In this document: positions 32,201 through 42,192 of the stretch, piece by piece | Numbering within the stretch: the stretch's first letter is position 1 | Layout: every line of letters begins with the position of its first letter | Assembly (NCBI GenBank): GCA_946965045.2 | Contig: OX337228.1 | Location: forward strand, 682,001-746,000 | Direction: 5' to 3' | Source: Epithemia pelagica | Lineage: Eukaryota; Bacillariophyta; Bacillariophyceae; Surirellales; Surirellaceae | DNA length: 64,000 nucleotides | Program-made: the position numbers and the translations under genes | The notes under the pieces: generated by a model | Databases searched by the model: none | Told to the model about the DNA's origin: nothing | Seen by the model: only the letters and a program-made list of their open reading frames with translations

Positions 32201-33264
32201 CTAAAGGGCCACCATTTTGTGGCGCATTCCACCCTCGAATTTTGCATCCGGTTCGTCTAGGAATACCATCAGTGCACGAAATCCATTGATAGTGTCAAAC
32301 AAAAACTCGTAGTCAAACTTTGACTGTACTGCAAAAGGCAAAGAGAGGACAAACTTGGATCTCACATAATCAGTCTGTTTTTCTTTCAATTGATTGAATG
32401 CATCTTCTAGAGCCAATTTCTTACGAATGTTTTCATCCTTCTCCATCCACTCCTGGGAGAACTGCTTCAACAGTTCTCCCACATCTGTGCTATTGGTAGG
32501 CCAAATGATCTTCACAATCAGTTCCTTCTGTGACTCACCAACCTCAATGTCGCAATTTGTTGTATCTCTGTGCGCAACCCCAGTGGGCAGGTTGATCACT
32601 ACAACCACGTGCTTTTGTTTGTTCTGATCCACCCACTGGGTCAGCACATGAGGGGGCGTCCATTCTTTCATCATATCCTTCTTTTCTGACTTCTTTCTCT
32701 TGTTTTCCAATGCTCCAAGGTCAGCACCACCAACTGGAACGGCGACTCCAGACCTTTTTTTCTCTTTTCCTTGTAACAAATTCATAGCTATACTCTTAAT
32801 TTTATCTGTAGAGAAAGAGAGAAAGAGCAATAGATGAGAGAACATTAGGTAGGTACCAAGAAGTCGCCAATTTTGATCACGTACCATGACTTACCTGGTG
32901 CACCTGGTGCCTTCTTCTTCCCAAAAAAACCAGAACCAGGGGGAAGGTCGTCGTCTGCATCATCCTCAACATCTTCCAATGGATTGAAACTCTCTTCCTT
33001 GCTGGTCACCTTACTGTCCTGTTCCTTTGGGCCATCTCTCAAATGGTATCCATATTTTTTTTTGAGTTTATTCAATGCAGTACGAAATGATTCAAGCTTG
33101 TACTTCATGAACTGTGGATGATCAGACCACACTTGCTTTGGTGCAGCGCTTGCTGCAAAGGCACGATTTTTTACCAAGTCTTCCAGGTACTCAGCGTCTG
33201 CTGTCCTGGAATCCCAAGAGAGTAAGGGACCTTCACCAAGGGAGTTCCTACCGGAGCGTGTCAT
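32201..33264 (-). CDS. Harbinger accessory (Myb-like/DNA-binding type) protein, two exons, 324 aa
   Basis: Start at the ATG of MTRSGRNSLGEGP (33264). Exon 1 runs to 32895, the intron is 32894-32806 (GTAAGT donor, CTACAG acceptor, 89 nt), and exon 2 is 32805-32201; total length is an exact multiple of three. The N-terminal half contains EYLEDLVKNRAFAASA and a helical basic segment MKYKLESFRTALNKLKKKYG, fitting the trihelix/Myb-like role of such proteins in binding element ends. Then come an acidic stretch and a basic GKKKAPGAP region. The C-terminal part, with HVVVVINLPTGVAHRDT and FLFDTINGFRALMVFL, is a folded domain of unknown type. The frame is intact. The Myb-like assignment rests on element context and helix pattern, not on a clear match. 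Confidence 0.7.
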
Positions 33265-33992
33265 AACAGTTTTGGAATGAACGTTGGGGAGTTTAGTACC
33301 TGGGTGGTTTTTTTGGCGAAACCAAACTATGACCAAGAAAGCATACTGGGTAATTGGTATTCTGGTCTGACCAGGATCAGACCGGGTCTGATCCTGATTC
33401 TTATAAATGAAGATTTCTCCATGACATTGGCACTTATGCCAATACTTAACCGACCTCCTTGTTCCTTATTTAATGAGTTAACTGTGGGTCGGTTAAATAT
33501 AAGGATTAATTACATAGGTTGTCTTTGGGTCTGGTGGTAAAAAAACGACCCAGGTCGTTTTTTTCGACCCAGGCAGCTTTTTCATTGGCAGACCAGACGA
33601 CCTTGTTGATGAGCAATGTTTAGGCTTAAGTTATATCTAGTTAACTCTTTTTTCAGTGAATAAGAGGGTCGCTTCTATACTGTTTCTAGAGAGACTTGCG
33701 AAAAGTTATTCATGTTTCAATATTGGTCCTCATCACTGAAACTGATACAGTGGTCTGATCCAAGATCTGACCGGATCAGACCCAAGTGACCCAGAAATAG
33801 TGACTGTGACCATTTCTGTACTTAGATTACTCCATGGCGTTCACGTAAAGACAGTCATACATGAAATTCGAACACTACTATAACGAAAATTCTTGATGAA
33901 CGCAAAGGAATAGTGTTTTGGCATTGGAACTTAGCTTCACTGCACGGCATGGGCACCAACATGAATATCGCATAAACTCACAATTCCTGACG

Positions 33993-34932
33993 ATGGAGGT
34001 GAATGCAGGAACATTCATTCAAAGTGCTCTTCCTATGATGGGGAAGAATGGGAATCCAACAACAAATGAGTTTCATAGAGCTTTTTGAGGCTATTTCAGT
34101 CTAACCCCTTCTCTTTGTGTGCATGTGTGGGACGAAATAGAGAACCTTCTGCCAAGAGGAGGGAAGCCATTCCACCTGTTGTGGGGACTTCTTTACCTTA
34201 AAGTTTACGCCTCAGAAGATGTCCTGGTGGCAATTGCAAATACAACAAGAAAGACTTTTAGAAAGTGGAGTAAGATAGTGACAAAGCTGATGGCTCATCT
34301 TAACTATGTAAGTACTGGTAAGTGTTCATGAGGACGGCGTGTACCAGTTTGTCAGCATTGTATTCTCACCATCTTTGTCCTGTTTTCTTTAGATAAAATG
34401 GGAAAATAGATATGATGCAAGAAAAGAAGGACAATGTTGCTTCATTACTGTTGATGGAACAGACTTTAGAATTTTTGAGCCTGCTCCATTTGACCCTAAG
34501 TGGTTTTCCCACAAATTCAAGGGACCTGGGCTGCGTTATGAAATTGGAGTATGCATCAACACTGGGTGGATTGTGTGGTGGAATGGCCCATACCCTTGTG
34601 GGACATGGGCAGACCTCAATATCAGCAGAGATTGGCTCATAGACAAAGTGGATGAAGGGGAAATGATGGTTGCAGATGGAGGCTACAATGATGGTGGAGA
34701 ATACTTCATTACACCGTCTGGACACAACAACTTTATGGACAAAATGATGGCTGATGCAAGAGCACGGCATGAAGTAGTCAACAGCTACTTCAAAAGGTAC
34801 AACATTCTAAAAGACAAATACAGAGGTGACCTTGGATGGCACAATGTGGTTTTTGGGGCGGTGGTAAATTTGGTCCAGCTTCGTATCGAAAACAACGACC
34901 TCGATGTATTCCAAGTCGAAGTAGAAGATTAG
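33993..34932 (+). pseudogene. Harbinger DDE transposase with one nonsense codon
   Basis: ATG at 33993 (MEVNAGTFIQSALP), exon 1 to 34307, intron 34308-34392 (GTAAGT to CTTTAG, 85 nt), exon 2 to TAG at 34932. Exon 2 shows the DDE_Tnp_4 motifs: TVDGTDFRIFEPAPFDP with the first Asp, WIVWWNGPYPCGTWADLNI, MVADGGYND with the second Asp, and ARHEVVNSYFKRYN with the Glu. Codon 32 is TGA (34086-34088) within FHRAF(stop)GYFSLTP; a CGA-to-TGA change fits. The frame is otherwise open for 284 codons, somewhat short for the family. The product would cut and paste the element together with the accessory protein encoded divergently. Confidence 0.8.
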
Positions 34933-35081
34933 TCTAGCTAGTAGTGCTAAGTGTAGTGGTCGAAAGACCGGGTGGAGGTGGGTTTAGCTACACTAATTAC
35001 ATTAGACTGTACTCCTTTGTTATGACTACCTATCTCTTCAATACGTATGGAAACCATATAGATAGATCTACGTTCTGGTAT

Positions 35082-35113
35082 CCGATAATATCAGGTTTAC
35101 CCCACACTCCCGG
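35082..35113 (-). repeat. Right TIR of the Harbinger element
   Basis: Complement matches 32014-32045 with about four mismatches in 32. Confidence 0.7.
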
Positions 35114-35239
35114 AGATATGAAACATACAGACCAGAAGATTGTTATGTGCTACCCAAAATAATGATGTGTCGTGTCAAACGGTTCCAGAACTCAGAGTCA
35201 CAATTTCACACTCGATCCAAAACAAAAGAAACCACCACC

Positions 35240-36155
35240 ATGGCCAAGCTCAGCTACCTTACCTCTATAATTATTTTTGCTTTTTCTTGGTCTCCCACCA
35301 ATGGCCTCTTGAAAGGACCTAGCACTGTCAAGTCAAACAACAAAACACGCCAACGTAAACTCATGGTGGAGAAGAAAGACGCTTTTTGCGACAACGACGC
35401 AAGTGTCAAAGTCCTTGGAAGTAATGACTGCAACATTGAACTGAGTAGCGCCAATGGCGATGATGACTCTCTAATCATCCTTGAAGATGACATGGAATGC
35501 AATTTTGAGTTCCCCAGTGATGATGATGCCCCTTCTCAGACTGCAATTTCAATTTCATCCTCTCGAACCACACTGGATTGCAGGGGACACAAGATTATTA
35601 ATCGTGGCGAGACGGGGAATGGAATTAAGATCGAACAAGGCAACAACATTATTGTCCGAAACTGCGATATTTCCCTTCTTCAACAGGGTATCAAAGTGGA
35701 GTCCTCCCAGAATGTTCTTTTACAGAATCTAGCGTCACACGACAACATACGTAATGGCCTCATCCTGAAGGGCTTGACGACGGATGTCACAGTTCTTGAT
35801 TCAAAGTTTGACAAGAATGGTGTCAGTGGCTTTTCGGTCCGTTCCGTGCAGCATGTCTCCAATCTCGTTGTTTCCGGAGTCAACGCGACCAACAATGATA
35901 GTTTTGGCTTTTTTTTTCAACGCAGGTCCAGTGACGGCCAAGCTTTCAAGTGTCGAGTCCACCGGAAACGGTCAGTTTGGAATCCATACTGTTGCTACCA
36001 GAGTCAATCTTTTCATCCAGGATTCCCAGTTCTGTAGCAATGGGGGTGCGAATTCGGGTGACATTGGATCGTTGGTCGGCGGGATCGTTATTCCTCAAGC
36101 TACTACTTGCACGATCGATCAAAGCGGTCGTGACATTTGTGACTGTCAGTGCTAA
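35240..36155 (+). pseudogene. Secreted right-handed beta-helix protein, copy A (1 bp frameshift)
   Basis: ATG at 35240 in ACCACCATGG context. A signal peptide (LTSIIIFAFSWSPTNG) is followed by a variable region and then parallel beta-helix rungs: TLDCRGHKIINRG, NIIVRNCDISLLQQGIKV, SSQNVLLQNLASHDN, TDVTVLDSKFDKN. This is the architecture of the Beta_helix/NosD-type repeats. The frame breaks in a run of nine T (35909-35917): with eight T it would continue FFNAGPVTAKLSSVE and end DICDCQC at 36155, like copy B (46693-47604). The extra T could be a real mutation or a sequencing error. Extracellular; some relatives act on or bind polysaccharide, but no catalytic residues can be pointed out here. 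Confidence 0.8.
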
Positions 36156-36506
36156 ATTTGTACTTGTTTGTTTGAAAGATTAACGACCACTGCATGATAT
36201 GTAAAAACACAAGACCTTTTCATCAGCCGCATGTGGTGTAGTTGGCGGGTGTCTTGACGAGAGCGACAGACGTCGAGTTTGTCGAGGCGTGCCATTGCTT
36301 GAAATTGTACGTGGAGTCGCAAATAGCCCATGGAAATGACAGGGTTCCAGGGATTGGTGTAGCCGACCCTTTTGTCTCGACATAGTGTTCGGATGGTTCT
36401 GTGGTGATTGCTCTTTGTTAAGTTGGATCAAAGAAGGAATGGCCAACGGTTGCCAACCATGGCGTTCCGTTATCTTTCGAATGACTTGACAATTAAAGAT
36501 GTAGAA
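36156..36506. other. Spacer between convergent genes
   Basis: No gene seen; short palindromes only. Confidence 0.4.
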
Positions 36507-37310
36507 TTAACCCAGTATTGATGAAACCATACTTTTATTCTTGTTGCTTGCGGGGCGAGCGGTCATTACTTTTGGACTCCATTGGAATGGTAGACCAAGA
36601 GAGGGCAGAGTCGACGACCAGCAGCTGCACCAATACACCCAATACAATAGTCGTCGTCCAACGGACGGCGCATGGTACCAAATTGCAAAAATTCTCCAGC
36701 GATAATAATGTTCATAGCGTCCGAGGCAATGGTAGTGTTCAAACCAGTGGCCATGATTCCCTTCCACAAATCCCTTTGTAAAGGGTACCAATGTTCTAGT
36801 CGGCCGCCAACGACGACGACGCAGCGTACTGCTAAATGTCGTTACTCGAGTTGTCATGATCGGGAGGACAGGTGGCTCGGATAAAGGTCAATTCAGTACA
36901 GTGACGACAGTGTGGATTGTCATTCCGTACGGCTACAACATAGCCCATGCGAAGGAAATGCGTCTGCAAGTGCACCATATCCAAGGCGGTTTGAAACATT
37001 CCCTTGTCCGGATGGAGTTCTGGAAAATGGGTCTTGTAATGCATTCATCGTTTGAATGCCAGACCAGGAAACGAGGGCCGAGTCTACCACGACTACCACG
37101 GCCAGTGGTAGTAGCAGCAACAGAACCAACACTGAAGTGGCCCAAAACGACGATGGATGGTGCCATAGTCCCCATCCAATCCAACACCAACGCGACCGCC
37201 ACCACTCCTACAACCACAAAGAAGGGGACTAGTCGGACGACACGACGAATGATGAAACAGACCCCAACAACAACGACGGTGACCAAAGAGTGGCGCCGTA
37301 TACACACCAA
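36507..37310 (-). CDS. Unknown conserved gene, copy A, minus strand (exons unresolved)
   Basis: The clearest exon, 37044-36832, reads MHYKTHFPELHPDKGMFQ, then DMVHLQTHFLRMGYVVAV, RNDNPHCRHCTEL and CPPDHDN. A nearly identical segment exists at 49752-49540. Further pieces are an upstream hydrophobic segment near 37290-37200 (LVTVVVVGVCFIIRRVV), possibly a signal anchor, and a downstream part near 36785-36690 (GFVEGNHGHWFEHYHC) that has a counterpart at about 49487. Exon joints could not be fixed. Conserved Cys and His in RNDNPHCRHCTEL suggest a folded extracytoplasmic or metal-binding domain. No known family recognised. It lies tail-to-tail with the beta-helix gene. Confidence 0.5.
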
Positions 37311-37636
37311 GAGGATCAGTCAATCGAAGAGGGATCAGGATGTGGTGTGATGTGATGATGTGGAGGTGCCGAGTTTAAAGTGACCCATCAGCGAATCCCC
37401 CTATTGAGTGACCCCCCATCAACATTTCGCACCGATGTGCAAGCAAGGCGAATCTGTTTCTTTCAGGGACACCCGCTATATTTGTAACCACGACCCCATT
37501 GGGCTTATTTCTGGTTGGCTGAGATGACTGTACCTCATTTCTTTACACTACCAAAAAAGACACAGGCACGTGTCAAAAAATTACTTGAATCTAGCAATTA
37601 TTGAAGTCAGAGAAGCCATGCGCGGAGATTCGCCAA

Positions 37637-37800
37637 ATGTATCGGATGCTATATCGATGCACATACAACTGTATCCAGTCGTGCATCGGGGTTGTATCTA
37701 GTTGTATCGGGGGGCTTAGGTACTGTATCGATACAACGGATTTGTATCGGTTTTTGTATCGGGGGACTCGAGTCCTCTGTATCGGGTCTTCCGAACTTGT
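37637..37800 (+). repeat. TGTATCG motif cluster, left
   Basis: Six exact TGTATCG occurrences plus near-matches (GTATCC, GTATCT) within 165 bp, most as TTGTATCGGG. A second, denser cluster is at 39545-39760 and one isolated copy, directly next to a MITE, at 38315. All are in the same orientation. Confidence 0.75.
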
Positions 37801-37820
37801 TGCGATTTGTATCCGGCTAA

Positions 37821-38312
37821 GGCCAATCCTTTAGCTCAACAAAACCAATCCGTGCGGGGCCGGGCCGGATTTGGTTTTGGAAATTGTGCCTAACGCCGTC
37901 CTTACGCATTCGCCAAACAAATCCAAAAGACCGCGCCTTTTCGAATCCTGTCCCCCATCCTCCCCCATCCTCCCCCACCCTTCACTTAGAAAAATTGAAT
38001 ACTAAAACTTTTGGGTACTAAGGAAGCGCAAGGATACCGTTGAAGTCGAACGCCCGTCCATCATGTGTCACGCCCGCCCACCATGTCGAACGCCCGCCTG
38101 ACATATTCGAAACTGTAGGCAGCCTCTACACTAGCATTAGTAAAACACTATCCCTAATGAATTTCCTGGAATTGTTCGAACAAATCCAGAGTTCTGGATT
38201 GGTTTGAACAAATCCGGAAATGCTCTCCTACCCGGATATATGACGTCAACGTGACGCAAAATGCTGACGTGCACGAAATTTTGATTTGGTTTTGCGAGCT
38301 AAAGGATTGGCC
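37821..38312. mobile_element. Tourist-like (Harbinger-type) MITE, 492 bp
   Basis: Inverted ends GGCCAATCCTTTAGCTC (37821-37837 and complement of 38296-38312), perfect for 17 bp and recognisable for about 30, flanked by TAA on each side (37818-37820 and 38313-38315). A 3 bp TAA duplication and GG-starting ends are typical of Harbinger/Tourist elements. No ORF. It lies within the TGTATCG-bearing sequence and is presumably mobilised by an unrelated Harbinger transposase, since its ends differ from those at 32014. Confidence 0.8.
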
Positions 38313-38315
38313 TAA

Positions 38316-39544
38316 TGTATCGGGTTGACGGCCACCACCGAGCTCCCTGGTGCGAAATTTCACTGCGCTCCTACATACGAGCTCCACCGCACTGAAATGG
38401 CACAAGCAGTAGCCCGTGCTTTTTTGGTCCCCACTGTTTTTTCTATAGTGATTCTAGCTTCGTAGGAAGACCATTACGGTCATTTTGCACAGCATAACAC
38501 CACCATGGACGATAAAGACCGCTGTGCACCTCCAACGAAAGGTCCTAATACTCCTCTGAACACCCAGGAGGCTTGATCTTCATGTGTACCGTGAAGGGTG
38601 AAAAGGGTGGCGTTAAGATATCTGTTTCCATGGACCTACGGCAAGATCTAGAAGACCTTCCATTTTTGGGTTGGAAGGAAACAACGAGAGGATCAAGATT
38701 GGAGTCCGATAATGGTGGAATGAACGAAGATTGCAGGGATGGACGACAATGGAAGCTCCGAAATAGGTGGATGAGGCACAGGAGAGCAGCGGCAAGGACA
38801 CACGGCAATCTACTGGATGATTCCGAAGAACAAACATGACGAGAATCTCGGCAACCGCATCGAAGGAAGTGACAATCAGAAGACGACGCCACGGGAGACA
38901 ATGAATCCAGCAATTCACTTAACGTCCGTCCGCATGCAACAATCAACTTCTTAGTTTTGCGTGGTCCGAACACAGCAAATGAAAGCCTCGTCGGGTTGGT
39001 TTAAGCGCAACAAGCAACAAAAGTTTGGTTCGACCAAACAAGGAAACAAACGCAACCATGGGTGGACAGACTGCTTCTGTCGCAGCCGACAATGGTGCTG
39101 CTGCTGCTGATTGTTCGAGTGGAAGAAGGAGGGGATGCCGTGGAGCTGCGGCAGCGGTAGACGAAGATGGTGTGGCCGTCCTCCTTCTTCTACATTGCGA
39201 CGAAACAATCAACTCCTTGTCTTTTCGTTACCCTCACCCAACAAATCGGATCCTCGTCCATTGGTGGTAACAAGCGGCGACAACCACAACAAGCGGCGAC
39301 AACCACAAAGACAGCAAGCAGTGACAATGACGACAACAACCCAAAGCTCGTTGAGGCCGAACGAAACACGCGGCGACAGCCACCACAACAACAAGTGGTT
39401 ACAACGACAACAACAATCAACTACTCGCTGCCGCCGAACAAAACACTCGGCGACAAGGACAACACTCGGACAACAACAACCCCAATGCAACAATCAACGA
39501 TCGAACATGCGTTTTGCGATGACGGTTTGTGCAGACTCATTTTT
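38316..39544. other. Low-information region, no supported gene
   Basis: Open frames of 70-146 codons occur on both strands (for example 38973-38545 minus) but without domains, and the 39100-39500 part is dominated by CAACAA/GGCGACAAC simple repeats. CAAGCGGCGACAACCACAA is directly duplicated near 39271-39306. Confidence 0.35.
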
Positions 39545-39760
39545 GTTGTAGTATCGGGGGTATTTTGTATCGGGGATGTGTATCGGGGTTTCGTCGATTT
39601 GTATCGGCTGTATCGACCCCCTTGTATCGTTTGTATCGGGGTTGTATCGTTTGTATCGGGTTGTATCGTTTGTATCGGAATTTGTATCGTTTGTATCGGG
39701 TGTTGTTTCGAACAGTTGTATCGTTTGTATCGGGTTGTATCGACCCTCGCCAAATGTGCC
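39545..39760 (+). repeat. TGTATCG motif cluster, right (19-20 bp minisatellite)
   Basis: About fifteen copies of TGTATCG. In the middle they form a regular unit, TTGTATCGTTTGTATCGGG, repeated about four times. One interruption, TGTTTCGAACAG, lies near 39710. Open frames through it (VSFVSG or YRLYRG repeats) are artefacts of the repeat. Confidence 0.8.
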
Positions 39761-39934
39761 GATTCATGTATTTTCCTCTCTATGTATTCTAATTTACAGA
39801 AATATCAATATCGATAAGTATTTTGTTCTATTATAGTGTACCAAAAAGAAAATGAACTTGTCCGTCCTTTGCTCCTTTCGGTATATTCTGTTCAAGGTCC
39901 ATTAGAGCTATGGTTACAAATATACCGGGTGTCC

Positions 39935-40107
39935 CAGGTGGTCAGACTGGGAATCGGTCATTCCCGCATGTAGGGGAAGTTCTGGGGGAATGAATGAGGT
40001 GGAGGGTCATTATCGTCTACCATCGTACTAAGGTGGCGGATCCATACATGTAGATCTAAGCTTAGTCTTTTTAAGAACTTGCTTTTTGCCACGACGCGAA
40101 TAAGTGA
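39935..40107 (+). repeat. 5' LTR of copia element 2
   Basis: 173 bp; T versus C in CAGACTGGG and in TCGTACTAA are the differences from 46349-46521. Ends AAGTGA directly before the primer-binding site. Confidence 0.85.
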
Positions 40108-40124
40108 GTTTATCAGACCCACTG
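40108..40124 (+). other. Primer-binding site of copia element 2
   Basis: GTTTATCAGACCCACTG directly follows the LTR. The identical 17-mer occurs at 61393-61409. It lacks the TGG of a tRNA 3'-end match; its complement contains CTGATAA, like a tRNA anticodon loop. Confidence 0.65.
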
Positions 40125-40166
40125 ACTCTGACGAGAAAGACGATAAGAGAGAGTAGAAGCGAAGCG

Positions 40167-42192
40167 ATGACGACGACACGTTTGACGACGAGGAATGGCA
40201 CGGCGAGTACCGCCAAGGGGAACCCGAAGGACTACGAACCTGGTTCAACCGGGGGAAGCGTGAAGGGAACTCCTCGGAATGGCGTTCCGGATGGTGCTTC
40301 AACCATGGGGACGGGCGCCCGTATGAAAGGGATAGGAAGTCCTGGCGCAGGAGCCGGTGACTGGACCGGGGGAAATCCCGGAGTGGCCAGTGCTCGCGGA
40401 GAGACTGGCGGCAGCGCTCGTGGTGGACACGGCGCTGGGGGTGCCGCAGGAGGTGCTGGCGAAGGTGCAGGAGGCACCGGAGGTGCGGGAGGTACTGGAG
40501 GTACCGGAGGCACAGGAGGAGGCGCAGGAGGCGCCGGAGGAGGCGCCGGTGGTGGCGCTGGAGGAGGCGCCGAAGGAGGCGCCGAAGGAGGCGCTGGAGG
40601 AGGCGCTGGTGGCGGCGTAGGTGGTGGTGGCGCCGGAGAAGGAGGCGGAGCCGGCGGTGGTGCCGGCGGTGGAGGCGGTGGAGGTCCGGGAGCAGGAATC
40701 CCCCTTCCCGTGTCGGCCGTTGGCCTTGCCCTTACCGTTTGTGGTGCGAACCCAACCGAAGTCATGGCACTTGAAGTTACGGAGAGGCTTAATACCCTCC
40801 AAGCATTCGGACGCATGTCCTCCGAAGATGTGTCGCAGCTTGCGTCGCGACTTGAAAAACGGAATCCCCCAGTGAGTATTCCCACCGGGGTTGTCCTCAA
40901 CATTCAAGGACTGTGCTTCTGGGCAGCACGTGCTCGTCGTCAAGGCCGGGTAGTACATGCGGGAGATTTTGATGCTTAGGCCCTAGCTAGCTCCTTAGAT
41001 GACATGGAGATCGAGAACAACAAGGACTCGTCTCCTGACATCAAGCCCGATATCCTCAAGGAGGACTCGTGGGAGGAGTGGAGCTTGGAGTTTCCTACGT
41101 ACTTGTCTCATTTACTAGGTAAACAGAAAGCGGCTCTAGACTATGTTACTCGTCCTGAGTTGGAACCAGGGCATGTATTTGCCTCCACGAGGGAGCAAGA
41201 AATGTACAGCTACCCTTTGAGGGGGCCGTTCTATCGCGAAGATAACAGACAGGTGTTTCCGGTTGCTGAGTGACCGGGTCAAGGATCAGCCGGCCACCTG
41301 GATCCAGCCGTTCCAGGCCCAGCAAGACGGCCGTGGGGCGTGGCTAGCACTGGTCAACCACTATGATGGTGGAGGCCAGAAAGAGAAACGCATCATCAAG
41401 GCGGAAAACGTTTTGTCCAACCTGTTCTACAACAATGAACGTGTGTTCAGCTTCGATGCCTATTCGGCTCAGTTGTTGCGTGCCTTCCGCACTCTGGCCT
41501 CATCTCCGAATCGTCGCATGCCATCCAACCAGGTAAAGATTTTGTTGGATAATATCAAGATTTCTACGGCCGAGTTCGCCGTAATTAAAGGCCATGTCCG
41601 AAGCAACTTTCGGTCCGACCTTCATGCTGCCATCTCGTATATCTCCACCGAAGTCTCTGAATTGTTCCCGCAAGCGGTTCTTGGGGGGAGTCATCGTCAA
41701 GCTCGTCATCGGTTTATTTCCGAGGCGAACACAAACGACAACAACCGCTCGCGTCACATCCAAGGATTGAGCCATTCGAATGGCATTTAAACCATGTATG
41801 GTGTGGACGTGACCGGCGTGATGCGGCGCTTCACCGACCAGGAAATGGCAACGCTTGGGACAACTGGACAACAGTACGTCTTCCAGGAACGTGCCAGGAT
41901 TCGGGGACAACAAGGGGGAGGACGGTACCCTGGCAGTCGCGGTGGCCGCGGCGGGGGACGTGGTCGGGGCAACGGTGGCGCCGGACGTGGCGCAGCGGGG
42001 AACGATGGCCGACGGGTTGCCGAGGTCCAGACAGGAGACGAAAATCGGGAGCCGCAACGGGACGCCGGAGGAGCGGCACAGAACGACCGAGGGGGCACGA
42101 ATGGTCGTCGATTCGGACCTGGGGCGTATGGCACAGCAGATGGGGCTGACGGTGATCGAGACGTTGGAATGATCACTTGTGGGCCCAAATGA
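40167..42192 (+). pseudogene. gag: Gag of copia element 2, Gly-rich, broken
   Basis: Starts MTTTRLTTRNGTAST and soon enters a Gly/Ala-rich stretch of more than 100 residues (40380-40700) built from GGAGGCGC-type units. Then come LALTVCGANPTEVMALE and a TAG at 40977. In the same frame follow SLDDMEIENNKDSS and SWEEWSLEFPTYLSHLLG. A one-base shift at about 41250 leads to RLLSDRVKDQPATWIQPF, DGRGAWLALVNHYDGGGQ and SNLFYNNERVFSFDAY, a copia-type capsid. TAA at 41788 is followed in frame by MYGVDVTGVMRRFTDQE and an Arg/Gly-rich nucleic-acid-binding end. Ends TGA at 42190-42192. No zinc knuckle seen; the RGG-like tail may replace it. Confidence 0.8.

Larger units (their letters stand above)
32014..35113. 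mobile_element. PIF/Harbinger transposon, 3.1 kb
   Basis: Two divergent genes, an accessory protein on minus and a DDE transposase on plus, are the standard Harbinger pair. They are enclosed by 32 bp inverted repeats at 32014-32045 and 35082-35113 sharing GTGGGGTAAACCTGATA, with about four mismatches. No 3 bp target duplication could be recognised, so the exact ends may be a few bases off. The transposase has one in-frame stop, so the copy is probably dead or trans-dependent. Confidence 0.75.

Noticed and set aside
37637-39760. CRISPR-like array of TGTATCG repeats
   Set aside because: Units are only 7-20 bp, spacers are not unique sequences of constant length, and the genome is eukaryotic.
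39529-39836. Frames with YRLYRG or VSFVSG repeats
   Set aside because: Artefacts of the TGTATCG minisatellite; no conserved ends.
40232-40958. Pro-rich and Thr/Ala-rich minus frames over the Gly-rich gag
   Set aside because: Shadows of the GC-rich repeat; the plus frame connects to the capsid sequence.
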